Source: a bacterium
GTDB lineage: Bacteria > Bacillota > Sulfobacillia > UBA995
Length of the DNA stretch: 64,000 nt
NCBI GenBank assembly: GCA_031082145.1
Contig: JAVHLP010000010.1
Span: forward strand, 1 to 64,000
Direction: 5' to 3'
The first letter of the stretch is position 1. Each line of letters begins with the position of its first letter. Shown here in pieces: positions 1 through 8,851 of the stretch. The notes under the pieces are model-generated. The model was not told the DNA's origin. It searched no databases and was given only the letters and a program-made list of their open reading frames with translations. Both the position numbers and the translations under genes were made by a program.

Positions 1-1857
1 GTCGCCGTCATGGAGGCGGGCAAGCCCACCGTCATCGTGAACGCGGAGGGAAACCGCCTCACCCCGTCGGTAGTCGGCTTCACCCGGGCGGGTGAACGGC
101 TGGTGGGCCAACTGGCCCGCCGCCAGGCGATCCTGAACCCCGAGAACACCGTGTATTCCATCAAGCGGTTCATGGGCCGGCGTCACAGCGAGGTGCGGGA
201 GGAGCGCGCGCAAGTATCCTACCAGGTGAAAGCGGGCACCAACGACAGCGTCCGGGTGGCGATCCCGGTGGCGGAGAAGGAGTTCACCCCGGAGGAGATC
301 TCCGCCCTGGTGCTGGCCAAGCTGAAGGAGGACGCCGAACGGTACCTGGGCGAGAAGGTCACCCGGGCGGTGATCACCGTTCCCGCCTACTTCAACGACT
401 CCCAACGCCAGGCCACCAAGGACGCCGGCCGGATAGCCGGCCTCGAGGTGCTCCGCATCATCAACGAGCCGACGGCGGCGGCCCTGGCTTACGGCTTGGA
501 GAAGAAGACCGCCCAGACCATCCTGGTCTGGGACCTGGGTGGGGGGACCTTCGACGTCTCCGTGCTGGAGGTGGACAATAACGTCTACGAGGTGAAGTCG
601 ACGGCAGGCGACACCCACCTGGGCGGCGACGACTACGATGAGCGGATCGTGAAGTACCTCGCCGATGAGTTCCAGAAGGAGCAAGGAGTGGACCTGCGTA
701 AGGATCGCCAAGCCCTGCAACGGCTCCGGGAGGCGGCGGAGAAAGCCAAGCAGGAACTGTCCACCGTACCCGAGACCACGATCAGCCTGCCCTTCGTCAC
801 CGCCACCCACGAGGGTCCCCGGCACCTGGAGACCCGGTTGACCCGAGCCAAGTTCGAGCAGCTCACTGCCGACCTCACCGAGCGCTGTATCGGCCCCTTC
901 CGCCAGGCCCTCAACGACGCCAAGATCCGGCCGGAGGAGCTGTCCGAGGTCATCCTGGTCGGGGGGGCCACCCGCATGCCCGTTATTCAGGAACTGGTAA
1001 AGAAGCTGACCGGAAAGGAGCCCCACCGCGGGGTCAACCCGGATGAGGTGGTGGCGGTGGGTGCGGCCATCCAGGCGGGAGTCCTCGCCGGCGAGGTCAA
1101 GGGCCTCGTGCTGGTGGACGTCACTCCCCTCTCCCTCGGCATCGAGACCCTGGGCGGCGTCATGACCCGCCTCGTGGAGCGGAACACGGCCATACCGTCC
1201 AAGAAGGAGCAGGTCTTCACGACCGCCGCCGACGGCCAGACCACGGTGGAAATCCACGTGCTGCAGGGCGAACGGGAATTCGCCGCCGACAGCCGGACCC
1301 TGGGACGGTTCCACCTGGTGGGTATACCGCCGGCCCCCCGTGGCGTACCTCAGATCCAGGTCAGTTTCGACATCGACGCCAACGGGATCCTCAACGTCTC
1401 GGCCAAGGACCTCGGCACCGGCAAGGAACAGAAGATAACCATCACCGCCTCCACGACCCTGGACAAGGCCGAAGTCGAGGACATGGTCAAGAACGCCCAG
1501 GAACACGCGGAGGAGGATCGCAAGCGGCGGGAGTTGGTGGACCTGCGCAACCAGGCCGACAGCCTGATCTACCAGACCGAGAAGAACCTGAAGGAGCTGG
1601 GCGACAAGGTTGGGGCGGACGACCGCCGGGCCGCCGAGGACGCCATCGCCGAGCTGAAGGGGGCCCAGGACGACCCGACCGCCATCCGGGCCGGGATCGA
1701 GAAACTGCAGCAGGCTTCCTACAAGCTCGCGGAGGCTCTCTACCGCCAGACCGCCCAGGCCTCTCCCGGTGACGCCGGCGGCCAGGCGGCGGCCGAGGGT
1801 GACGTCATTGACGCCGAGTACCAGGCCAAGGACAAGGGCGAGGAGGGCCCGGCATGA
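1..1857 (+). CDS. dnaK: Chaperone DnaK (Hsp70), 5' end cut by window
   Basis: ATP-dependent cytosolic chaperone that works with DnaJ and GrpE. The reading frame is open to the first base of the window: the residues before the first in-window ATG are VAV, which continue the family N-terminus (...SCVAVMEGGKPTVI...), so about 14 residues including the first phosphate loop (DLGTTNS) lie outside. Visible marks are [13 protein letters not shown], the phosphate-2 motif [10 protein letters not shown], the adenosine motif VGGATRMP, the linker [17 protein letters not shown] and the substrate-binding domain, ending in an acidic tail ([18 protein letters not shown]). Its stop overlaps the grpE start (ATGA). 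The usual order is grpE-dnaK-dnaJ; here grpE follows dnaK and no dnaJ follows. Regulation cannot be seen because the promoter is outside. Confidence 0.97.
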   Translation, partial: VAVMEAGKPTVIVNAEGNRLTPSVVGFTRAGERLVGQLARRQAILNPENTVYSIKRFMGRRHSEVREERAQVSYQVKAGTNDSVRVAIPVAEKEFTPEEISALVLAKLKEDAERYLGEKVTRAVITVPAYFNDSQRQATKDAGRIAGLEVLRIINEPTAAALAYGLEKKTAQTILVWDLGGGTFDVSVLEVDNNVYEVKSTAGDTHLGGDDYDERIVKYLADEFQKEQGVDLRKDRQALQRLREAAEKAKQELSTVPETTISLPFVTATHEGPRHLETRLTRAKFEQLTADLTERCIGPFRQALNDAKIRPEELSEVILVGGATRMPVIQELVKKLTGKEPHRGVNPDEVVAVGAAIQAGVLAGEVKGLVLVDVTPLSLGIETLGGVMTRLVERNTAIPSKKEQVFTTAADGQTTVEIHVLQGEREFAADSRTLGRFHLVGIPPAPRGVPQIQVSFDIDANGILNVSAKDLGTGKEQKITITASTTLDKAEVEDMVKNAQEHAEEDRKRRELVDLRNQADSLIYQTEKNLKELGDKVGADDRRAAEDAIAELKGAQDDPTAIRAGIEKLQQASYKLAEALYRQTAQASPGDAGGQAAAEGDVIDAEYQAKDKGEEGPA

Positions 1858-2402
1858 GTGAGGAGGCGCGCCGCGAGGGGGACCGCCCGGACGAGGCCAA
1901 GACCCCTTCCGAGACGGGGGACGACCTCCGGACCGAGCTGGAGGCCGCTCGCCAGGAGGCCCGCGAGAACTGGGAGCGCTTTCTCCGGGCGGTGGCGGAC
2001 AACGAGAACTACCGCCGGCGGGTGGAGCGGGACCTGGCGGCCTCCATCCGCCGGGGCAAGGGTGAGTTCCTGCTGGGTTTTCTGGCCCTCAAGGACAACC
2101 TCGAACTGGCCCTGAAGACCCCCGGCGAGTCTGGTTCCCTGCGCGAAGGCCTGGAGCTCATCCTGCGCCAGTTCGACGTCTTGCTGGAGCGGGAGGGGGT
2201 GGCCGCCATAGAAGCCGAAGGCTGTTTCTTTGACCCGGCCCTGCACGAGGCGGTGGCGGTGCTGGAGGACCCCGGGGTCGACACCGAGGTGGTGGCGGAG
2301 GAGCTACAACGTGGGTACCGCCATGGCGACGAGGTGCTGCGGCCGGCCCGGGTGCGGGTGGCCCGCCCGGCCCCGCCGGGCCGAGGGCCGGTTGGACCGT
2401 AG
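1854..2402 (+). CDS. grpE: Nucleotide exchange factor GrpE
   Basis: Releases ADP from DnaK. The 182-residue product has the GrpE layout: a charged N-terminal tail, a long helix (about residues 25-75, with [16 protein letters not shown]), then the beta domain with [20 protein letters not shown] and a C-terminal [17 protein letters not shown], the family signature. The ATG overlaps the dnaK stop by four bases, so the two are translationally coupled. The 3' end overlaps the proposed TTG start of the HEPN gene by 11 bases. The C-terminal tail after the signature is short and proline-rich. Confidence 0.95.
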   Translation: MSEEARREGDRPDEAKTPSETGDDLRTELEAARQEARENWERFLRAVADNENYRRRVERDLAASIRRGKGEFLLGFLALKDNLELALKTPGESGSLREGLELILRQFDVLLEREGVAAIEAEGCFFDPALHEAVAVLEDPGVDTEVVAEELQRGYRHGDEVLRPARVRVARPAPPGRGPVGP

Positions 2403-2802
2403 CCAGGACTGGATGGAGGATGCGGCGAGGGACCTGGAGCACGCTCGGGCCTCAGCCGAAGGCGGTCACTACAACTGGTCCTGCTTCGCCGCCCAACAGG
2501 GAGCCGGGAAGGCCGTCAAGGCGCTCTGTCAGCGGCTCGGGGCAGTCGCCTGGGGTCACTCGGTAGCCGACCTCCTGCGGGAGTTGCCGGGTGAGGGGTC
2601 GTGTGCCCCGGCGCTGGTGAGGAAGGCGCTGGAACTGGACAAGGCCTACGTCGGAGCCAGATACGCCGACGCCCATCCCCGGGGCTCAGCGAGCAGCCGC
2701 TACACGCCTGAAGAAGCCGAGAGGATGCTGGGTTATGCCGAGGAAGTCGTCCGGTTCTGTCAGGATCTTCTATCCGGAGATAAGCCGCCAGGACGTGATT
2801 GA
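2392..2802 (+). CDS. HEPN-domain protein (HepT-like, COG2250 type)
   Basis: A 136-residue HEPN protein; such proteins paired with a minimal nucleotidyltransferase form HEPN/MNT (type VII) toxin-antitoxin modules, in which the HEPN partner is an RNase, although some pairs have other or unknown roles. The TTG at 2392 is chosen because it gives the family N-terminus [18 protein letters not shown]. Next comes GGHYNWSCFAAQQGAGKAVKAL, matching the HEPN helix pair (GxYxxxxFxAQQAxEKAxKAL). The C-terminal ARYADAH fits the RX4H motif, but the tyrosine of the full RX4HXY motif is missing. The gene overlaps grpE by 11 bases and the nucleotidyltransferase gene by 68 bases, so all are probably on one transcript. 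Toxicity is inferred from the family only. Confidence 0.82.
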   Translation: MDRSQDWMEDAARDLEHARASAEGGHYNWSCFAAQQGAGKAVKALCQRLGAVAWGHSVADLLRELPGEGSCAPALVRKALELDKAYVGARYADAHPRGSASSRYTPEEAERMLGYAEEVVRFCQDLLSGDKPPGRD

Positions 2803-3085
2803 GCGCCTGGAGGCCCAGCTGCCCGCATTCGACTCCCGGCTTCCCTTGCTTTTGGCCGTGCTTTTCGGTTCCTACGCCCGAGGTGACTACACGGTGGCCA
2901 GCGATGTCGATCTCCTGTTGGTGTACCGGGGAGAACGGGATGAGCGGGCTTTCTCGCTGGCCAAGCTCACGCTGGATGTACTCCGCCTGGAGCCCCACGT
3001 CTACGCCGAGGCCGAGTACCGGGAACTGAAGCCCACGCTGGACCGCATGACCGGGGAAGGGATTGTTCTCTGGTCCCGGATCTAG
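2735..3085 (+). CDS. Minimal nucleotidyltransferase (MNT, MntA-like antitoxin partner)
   Basis: A 116-residue protein of the pol-beta nucleotidyltransferase superfamily. The motif GSYARGDYTVASDVDLLLV carries the GS...SDxD signature with both catalytic carboxylates, so it looks active. In characterised HepT/MntA modules this enzyme adds AMP to the HEPN partner and silences it. Its ATG lies inside the 3' end of the HEPN gene (68-base overlap, different frame), a usual arrangement for such pairs. It is the last gene of the plus-strand run; a strong hairpin follows at 3111. Confidence 0.88.
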   Translation: MPRKSSGSVRIFYPEISRQDVIERLEAQLPAFDSRLPLLLAVLFGSYARGDYTVASDVDLLLVYRGERDERAFSLAKLTLDVLRLEPHVYAEAEYRELKPTLDRMTGEGIVLWSRI

Positions 3086-3110
3086 TGGCCCGGGGGGCAT
3101 CGGAGATCAC

Positions 3111-3136
3111 GGGAGGGGCGCGCAAGCGCCCCTCCC
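3111..3136. terminator. Hairpin between convergent genes
   Basis: A perfect 11-bp stem (GGGAGGGGCGC / GCGCCCCTCCC) closes a GCAA tetraloop, between the 3' end of the nucleotidyltransferase gene (plus) and the 3' end of the SLH gene (minus). There is no T-run on either side, so it is a candidate bidirectional terminator or RNA-stabilising hairpin rather than a canonical intrinsic terminator. Confidence 0.6.
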
Positions 3137-3152
3137 ACCGTTAGCCCTGTGC

Positions 3153-5171
3153 CTACCAGGTGGCTTGATTGTGCTTGCGCAGGATGAAGAGAACTCGGCC
3201 GTCGTGGTGCCGGACCAGCCGGATCCGGGTCCCCACAGTCAGGTTGGAGAGCCGGACGTGATCCCCGATGGTCCCGTCCGCCGCCTCCTGGTAAATCACG
3301 AAGTCGGGGTGGGTCACCAGGTACACCTGGCTCAGGGCGGCGGCCCCGGAGTCATAGAGTTGGATCATGACGTAGTTGGCGGCAGTATCCAGCAGGTGCA
3401 CCCGGCCCAGGTGGGGCGCATCGGCGCTGGAAGCCCACAAGGGATCCCAGACCCCGATCTCCCCGGTAGCCGCCACCACCCCGATGCGGCCGACCTTGCC
3501 GATGGCGGCCGCCCAGCTGGTAACCGTGCCGGTGGCCGCAACGTAGCTCACGGTTGTGCCGCGGACGTCGAGCGTCACCCGGACCTTGGTGGATCCGGGA
3601 ATGGTGCTGACACCGGGCAGCACCTTGGCGTAGACTTCGGAGGTTACGCCGGCCACGGCCCGGCGGGCCAGTCCTTCCTTGTCCAGGGCGTAGATGAGGG
3701 CTGCGCCGGGAGCGATGGCAGGCGGTGTCGCACCCCCGGTGAAGGGCTGGTACCACCGGAACTCCCGCTCGCTGCCGTCCGCCTGCCGGAGCTTGAAGTA
3801 CCACTCAAACTTGGTGGCCTCGGTGTAGACCCGGCGATCGCTGACGAACGTCCCCGACACCGTCTGGCGGATGGCTTCGACCTGGATGGCCGGTTGGCCG
3901 GCCTGGGCGCCGGCGGTGGCGACATAGACCACGTCGTCCACCCGCAGGTCGGCGGGCCGGGCCAAGGCGCCGTTCAAGATCACCGCCGCGCCCTCGGGCA
4001 CCCCCACCACGTCAGTGCTGTCCAGGTGCAAGTACAGAGGGGTAGTCCCGGCGGCGGTCTTGCCCTCCACCACCTTGTTGGCCAAGTTGAAGCGGAAGGC
4101 ATCCACGAAAGCCGCCCGGCCCGCGGTGACAGTGATGCTCACCCGGTCCCCCGGCAGCAGGCCGGCGTCCCCCTGGGCGAGGGCCCGGTCGGCGCCCTGG
4201 TTCACGCTCAGCCGGGTTGTGCCCGGGGTGTAGGCCACCCGGGACCCGTCGGCAAGTACCAGGTAATAGACCCCACCGGTGATCTCGTAGCGTTGGAAGA
4301 CCTCCCGGGTGACATCCAGGGCTTCGTGGGGCTCGATGTAGACGATCGCCCCCGCCGGGTTGGCTACCGCCCTGACGGTGGTGTTCAGGAGCGCCACCAG
4401 GGAGGCGTGGGAGGACAGGTAGACCTCATCGGCCATGTTCTTCCGGGCTTGCCCGAAGATATCGATGGTCTTGGCCGCCTCGTTGCACGCCGTGACCAGC
4501 CCGGTGAAACTGCGGGCGGCCAGGATGGCGGCGGCGCCCTCGGGGTCGTAGCGGTCGCCCAGGCCGGTGCCCCGCTTGATGAAGAGGGCGTTGTAGACCA
4601 GGTGGGCCACCTCGCCGCGGGTAGCCGGGAGGTAAGCGAAGATCTGGACCCGGCCGGTGATGCCCCGCTCATACCCGGCCAGTACGTAGTTGAAGGGCCA
4701 GGCGCCGATGACCCCGGGGTCGTGCCCGGTGGCGCGGACCAGCATGGCCAGGACTTCGGCGTGGTTGACGTTCTGGCCGGGCCGGAAAGTACCGTCGTCA
4801 TAGCCCCGGATTATGCCCAGGCTGGTGGCGAGGTTGACGTAGCCCCAGGCCCAGGTGGGAGTGTCGTCCTTGAACGGCGGTTTGATGGTGGCCACCTGGT
4901 TGGCGTGCGCCTCCCGGTCCAGCATCCGCACGATCACCGCCGCGACCTCGGCCCGGCTGATGGGAGCGTCGGGGCGTACGTTGGTGGTGCCGGTGTCGCC
5001 CCTCAGGATCCGGAGCGCGGCCAGCAGCGTGATCTCGCGCCCGAACTCGTGGCCCACGGCGTCGGTAAAGGGCGCCCGGATCGCCCGGATCGAGGCAAAG
5101 GCGGTGCCGGCCAGGATTATAACGACCGCGACGGTAACCCCGGCCAGCAAACGCTTGCGCAGGACTCGCAT
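3153..5171 (-). CDS. SLH-domain surface protein
   Basis: Exported protein of 672 residues, probably anchored to secondary cell-wall polymer. The start used is the ATG at 5171 (MRVLRKRLLAG), six bases downstream of a strong GAGAGGGGG ribosome site; an ATG six bases earlier abuts that site. Residues 1-26 are a signal peptide (basic start, hydrophobic VTVAVVIILAGTAFA). Three S-layer homology repeats follow (about residues 32-205), with TRAEV-like cores such as PISRAEVAAVIVRML, VNHAEVLAMLVRA and ATRGEVAHLVYNAL and a GYDDGTFRPG turn. The C-terminal 450 residues have alternating hydrophobic and polar stretches suggesting beta-structure and match nothing I can name. It may be an S-layer or cell-wall accessory protein. 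It stands alone, with 346 bases before it. Confidence 0.87.
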   Translation of the reverse strand: MRVLRKRLLAGVTVAVVIILAGTAFASIRAIRAPFTDAVGHEFGREITLLAALRILRGDTGTTNVRPDAPISRAEVAAVIVRMLDREAHANQVATIKPPFKDDTPTWAWGYVNLATSLGIIRGYDDGTFRPGQNVNHAEVLAMLVRATGHDPGVIGAWPFNYVLAGYERGITGRVQIFAYLPATRGEVAHLVYNALFIKRGTGLGDRYDPEGAAAILAARSFTGLVTACNEAAKTIDIFGQARKNMADEVYLSSHASLVALLNTTVRAVANPAGAIVYIEPHEALDVTREVFQRYEITGGVYYLVLADGSRVAYTPGTTRLSVNQGADRALAQGDAGLLPGDRVSITVTAGRAAFVDAFRFNLANKVVEGKTAAGTTPLYLHLDSTDVVGVPEGAAVILNGALARPADLRVDDVVYVATAGAQAGQPAIQVEAIRQTVSGTFVSDRRVYTEATKFEWYFKLRQADGSEREFRWYQPFTGGATPPAIAPGAALIYALDKEGLARRAVAGVTSEVYAKVLPGVSTIPGSTKVRVTLDVRGTTVSYVAATGTVTSWAAAIGKVGRIGVVAATGEIGVWDPLWASSADAPHLGRVHLLDTAANYVMIQLYDSGAAALSQVYLVTHPDFVIYQEAADGTIGDHVRLSNLTVGTRIRLVRHHDGRVLFILRKHNQATW

Positions 5172-5517
5172 GTGCATCCCCCTCTCTTGGGACCCCGGAT
5201 GAGACTGGCATTCGCCATGTGAGGGGACGGTTCCTATCGGGCCGGGAAACAATGCCAGCGGCAGGTCGAGCGCCGGTTTGGGGGGACCCTAGTTTCTACC
5301 GGGCTGACCGACTAAGAGGGCGCTGCCGACGGTCACCTGAACCGGAATGCGTTGGCTACGAGGATAGCCCTCCCACCCCCAACTCTCTTTCAGCGCTCTG
5401 TTCCCTCTCATTCGGAACCCCCAAGATGTCGTGACAAGCTCTCCTCGGCGCCTGGTCCTGAGCTCGCATCCGGAACGGCGGCGACTCTCGCCACCACATC
5501 CCGATGAGTCTGCACAA
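5172..5517. other. Intergenic region, no gene seen
   Basis: This 346-base gap separates two minus-strand exported-protein genes and must hold the promoter of the SLH gene, but I see no convincing -35/-10 pair. An imperfectly spaced inverted repeat (CTGGCATT at 5206, AATGCCAG at 5251) sits close to the start. A 71-codon plus-strand frame here has no ribosome site and looks non-coding. Confidence 0.5.
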
Positions 5518-7140
5518 CTAGAGGCTACGTGCTCGCCGTCGTCGCGCTCTCAGCAATGCGGCTAAGCCTACGGCGGACACCCCTCCGATGATCAGGGTCC
5601 AGGGAGGCTTGCGCCGGGGGAGAGCCGCCGGGGGCTCGTCTCCGGACTCCTTTAAGGCCCCAGGGGGTCTTCCCGGCAGCTCACTTCCGGGCTCAGGTAG
5701 CTCATCCGGCCCCACGTATTCCAGGATCCCGGTTGAGCCGCGGTTCCCTTTCAGGTCAACGGCGTCAACCTGGTACCAGACCGGCTCCCCGGGTCCGCTG
5801 ACAGACAAGCTACCCTGGCTCTCTCGGGCCGGACCACCGAGTAGGGAGTAGCTGGTGTACGATGGGTGATCGGGGTCGTCGCCGGGGAACCAGATAGCCC
5901 ACCCCAGCCGGTTGAAATCGCCGTCGGGGTCCTCGACCTGGTACTCAAGAGAGTACCCGTGGGACGTCCCCATGTAGACAGGTCCTTTCCTCGCACGGAG
6001 GACGGCCTGGACGACCGGCGGCTGGCCAACCGTCAGTGCCGGTGGGAGCAGGGACTCCAGCCATCGAAGCAGTTCGAATGGAAGAAAGCCACCCGGGGGC
6101 AGAACTCTCCGCTTCAGCTCCTGGTAGATATCTCTCACCTGATCTTCATCGCCAGCTTCGTGGTAATACCGGGCGAGGTGGTAGTAGGCCTCGTCCTGTG
6201 CCGGGTGGATCAGGTACTCCGTACCTGGCTGCATCGTTAGATCTAGGATGTGCCGCCAGTTCCGTACAGCGTCGTCAGTCTGTCCCAGGCCCATCTGTGC
6301 CCTCGCCTCGTAGAGAGGTGCCAGGTGGGGATCCAGGTTGAGATCTTCGTCGTCATGGTGCAACTTGACCTGAGCCAGGAGCTCGTCGTAATTGCCCGAA
6401 CGGTCCAGTTCATCCCATTGCTTGACGAAGCTCCGGCCTCCTGCACGCAAGGTCTTCTCCAGGGAAAGCAGCCCGTGAAAGACGAGATGGATGTTGTGCG
6501 GTAACGGGGAATCTTGCCACTCCCAGACCAGGTCGTCTCCCTCGAAGCGATGCCCCAGGGGGCTTGCGCGCGAGATGTCATAGGGGCGGTACTGCGCCAG
6601 CTCTAGGACCACCCTGGTTCGGCCGACGTTGCCATGCCAGGCCCCGACAGGCGCGAGGAGGTAACCGGTCGACCGGTAGCCTTGACTTGGGGCGCTATGG
6701 CTCCAGCAGGTGTAGCCAAGGCGCCGCGTCTGTCCGGCGTCGAAATCGACCTCCCACGTGTGCCAGGCCGCAACCTGTCCGAGGGGGTTAGGTTCGGGAA
6801 CCACGTCGGGATCACGTTTGACGGAAACCTCCGACCCGTCCACCGAGACCTGGAGGTCATGCATGCCGGTGCAGGATTCCCCCTCTTCAGGTTGCCATTC
6901 GGCGAAGCCCATTAGAACGGTGGTGGCGGGCCCGGTGTTCCTTAGCGTGAAGACTGCTTCCACCTCGGAGCGATCGGCCATGACGGTTACCCTCACGTCC
7001 AGGGCCTCAAGTGTCACCAGGGTGGGGTGTAGTGGCTGGACGGCCGCCGCCGGTGGTGGTCCCTCCTCACAAGCAAGCGTCGGAGCAGGAGAAAGGGTCA
7101 TGGCAAGCAGGACCAGGGCGACTGCAAGCCGCTTCCGCAC
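5518..7140 (-). CDS. Exported, membrane-anchored protein of unknown function
   Basis: A 540-residue protein. The GTG at 7140 is chosen because AAGGAGG lies six bases upstream and the product then begins with a signal peptide (VRKRLAVALVLLAMTLSPAPTLA), cut before CEEG. Residues 40-230 form a beta-rich domain with the phrase EAVFTLRNTGPATTVLMGF, resembling the N-terminal domains of DUF4424-type surface proteins (a tentative likeness). Residues 270-360 look like TPR-style helices (YYHLARYYHEAGDEDQVRDI); then a beta region, a proline-rich linker, one membrane helix (LIIGGVSAVGLAALL) and an arginine-rich cytoplasmic end. So most of it should face outwards, anchored at the C-terminus. It has no operon partner. 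Function unknown. Confidence 0.75.
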   Translation of the reverse strand: MRKRLAVALVLLAMTLSPAPTLACEEGPPPAAAVQPLHPTLVTLEALDVRVTVMADRSEVEAVFTLRNTGPATTVLMGFAEWQPEEGESCTGMHDLQVSVDGSEVSVKRDPDVVPEPNPLGQVAAWHTWEVDFDAGQTRRLGYTCWSHSAPSQGYRSTGYLLAPVGAWHGNVGRTRVVLELAQYRPYDISRASPLGHRFEGDDLVWEWQDSPLPHNIHLVFHGLLSLEKTLRAGGRSFVKQWDELDRSGNYDELLAQVKLHHDDEDLNLDPHLAPLYEARAQMGLGQTDDAVRNWRHILDLTMQPGTEYLIHPAQDEAYYHLARYYHEAGDEDQVRDIYQELKRRVLPPGGFLPFELLRWLESLLPPALTVGQPPVVQAVLRARKGPVYMGTSHGYSLEYQVEDPDGDFNRLGWAIWFPGDDPDHPSYTSYSLLGGPARESQGSLSVSGPGEPVWYQVDAVDLKGNRGSTGILEYVGPDELPEPGSELPGRPPGALKESGDEPPAALPRRKPPWTLIIGGVSAVGLAALLRARRRRARSL

Positions 7141-7433
7141 CGGGATCCTCCTTCCCGACAGCCAGGTCGGCAGGGCGGAACCCACCACCAGGGAACTACG
7201 CCCTCGGGCGGGCGCCACCCTGCCTAAGGCAACTGCCGGCAATCCGTCTCACCTGCTCGCTAGGCCTCGATCAGAGAACCGGCCTCCGACTCACTGTATG
7301 GGAATGTGTCGGGTGGGGGCCATGGCACACCGCCACCGCCGCCTGGGGTGGATCGTCCGGCGGCGACGGGTCGTCCGGCGGCGCTCATTCTGCCATGGAC
7401 GAGTGAGAATTGCAGCTAGTTAACGGAGTAGTA

Positions 7434-8726
7434 CTAGGGCGCCAGCCGGCCCCGGTCCCGCGGGAACAGACTCGCCTCGCGGACGTTGCCCAGCCCCAGG
7501 AGCTTCATGGTGAGCCGTTCCAGGCCGATGGCCAGCCCGCCGTGGGGAGGCATGCCGTACTGAAAAGCCTCCAGGTAAGGGGCGAAAGCCTCCGGGTCCA
7601 ACCCCCGTCCGTCCAGGCGCCGCCGCAAGGTCTCGCCGTCGTGGATCCGCTGGCCGCCGGTGGTGACCTCGAGGCCCCGGAAGAGCAGGTCGAAACTGAG
7701 CGTAAGGGCAGGATCGGCGGGGTCCGGCATGGCGTACACCGGCCGCTTGGAGGCGGGGTAGTGGGTGACAAAGACCAACTCGCACCCGTGATCCCGCTCC
7801 ATCTCGGCCGCGAGCAACCGCTCGCCTTCCGGGTCCAGGTTGCCCTCGGGGATCTGGTGGCCGTGCCGGCGGTCCAGGATCGCGGCGGCTTCATCCAGCC
7901 GGATGCGGGGAATGCCGCGGACCCGGGGTGTAGCGGCGCCCCACAGGCGCAGGGCGTCGCCGGCGGAGGAGGTCACGGCGGCGAACATGTCCTCCAGGAC
8001 GGCTTCCTCGAGGTCCATGAGGTCGGCCAAGCCGTCCAGGAACCCGACCTCGAGGTCCAGGCTGACGTACTCGTTGAGATGCCGGGAGGTATCGTGGTCC
8101 TCGGCCCGGTACACCGGACCCACCTCGAAGACCCGCTCCAGGCCGGCCCCGACCAGCATCTGCTTGTAGAACTGGGGGCTCTGGGCCAGGTAGGCCCGGC
8201 GGCCGAAGTAGTCCACGGCGAAGAGTTCGGCCCCTCCCTCGGTACCGGTGGCCACCAGCTTGGGGGTGTGCACTTCCAGAAAGCCGCGCGACCGCAAGGC
8301 TTCCCGGAAGCCGCGGACCAGTTCGGCCTGGACCCGGAAGACGGCCGCCTGGCGGGGATGGCGCAGGCTCAGCACCCGGTGATCCAGTTGTGTATCCAGG
8401 CCGGCCGCCAGGCCGGGGTGGTTCACCTCGAAGGGCAGTTCGGGCACGGCCTTGGCCACGACCTCAACCTCGGCCTGGCGGATCTCGGCGCCGCCGGGGG
8501 CCCGGGGTTCGGCCGCGGCCACCCCCCGGACCACGACCGCCGAGGCCTCGGGGAGGGCGCGCAGGAACTCGTCCTGACCTTCCAGGACCACCTGCGCCTG
8601 GCCGGACCGATCGCGGACGACCAGGAAGCCGATGCCGCCCAGAGGACGGATGGCATGGACCCATCCCTTGAGCAAGACGCGGTCGCCGGTGCGGCCGGGG
8701 ACTTCGGCAGCCAGGGTGCGCTTCAT
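7434..8726 (-). CDS. aspS: Aspartyl-tRNA synthetase, archaeal type
   Basis: Charges tRNA-Asp (and, in non-discriminating members, tRNA-Asn). The 430-residue length is that of the archaeal/eukaryotic family; the usual bacterial AspRS has about 590 residues with an inserted GAD domain, absent here. An N-terminal OB fold binds the anticodon (VLLKGWVHAIRPLGGIGFL). Class II marks are motif 2 in VFEVGPVYRAEDHDTSRHLN and motif 3 in GGLAIGLERLTMKLLGLGNV with the end ASLFPRDRGRLAP. It is a single-gene unit with its own promoter at 8790-8818. Whether it is discriminating cannot be told from the sequence by eye, and no gatCAB lies in the window. Confidence 0.93.
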   Translation of the reverse strand: MKRTLAAEVPGRTGDRVLLKGWVHAIRPLGGIGFLVVRDRSGQAQVVLEGQDEFLRALPEASAVVVRGVAAAEPRAPGGAEIRQAEVEVVAKAVPELPFEVNHPGLAAGLDTQLDHRVLSLRHPRQAAVFRVQAELVRGFREALRSRGFLEVHTPKLVATGTEGGAELFAVDYFGRRAYLAQSPQFYKQMLVGAGLERVFEVGPVYRAEDHDTSRHLNEYVSLDLEVGFLDGLADLMDLEEAVLEDMFAAVTSSAGDALRLWGAATPRVRGIPRIRLDEAAAILDRRHGHQIPEGNLDPEGERLLAAEMERDHGCELVFVTHYPASKRPVYAMPDPADPALTLSFDLLFRGLEVTTGGQRIHDGETLRRRLDGRGLDPEAFAPYLEAFQYGMPPHGGLAIGLERLTMKLLGLGNVREASLFPRDRGRLAP

Positions 8727-8789
8727 GGCGGTTCCCTCGCGGGGTTGGGGTTGCCCGGCCGGTGCTACTCCGGCCGGCAGGCTTTACCC

Positions 8790-8818
8790 ATTCTAGCACT
8801 GAGGGGTAATCGCGTCAA
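8790..8818 (-). promoter_or_regulatory. Sigma-A-type promoter of aspS, followed by a leader hairpin
   Basis: On the minus strand TTGACG, 17 bases, TAGAAT. The leader of about 57 bases contains a perfect 8-bp stem (CCGGCCGG twice, 8755-8762 and 8770-8777) around the loop AGTAGCA. No T-run follows it, so it is not a clear terminator, and no T-box features fit in so short a leader. Confidence 0.6.
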
Positions 8819-8851
8819 CGAGAGACAATAGCGCTGAAAGGGGCGTCGCCA

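Noticed and set aside
3063-5222. 719-codon open frame on the plus strand
   Set aside because: It lies fully antisense to the SLH gene, has no homology and a Gly/Asp/Gln-rich composition typical of antisense frames in GC-rich DNA.
5219-5434. 71-codon plus-strand frame in the intergenic gap
   Set aside because: No ribosome site, homology or codon pattern.
7410-8831. 473-codon plus-strand frame over aspS
   Set aside because: Antisense shadow of a gene with clear class II synthetase motifs.
8727-8851. T-box riboswitch in front of aspS
   Set aside because: The leader is only about 57 bases and lacks the T-box sequence and a terminator T-run.
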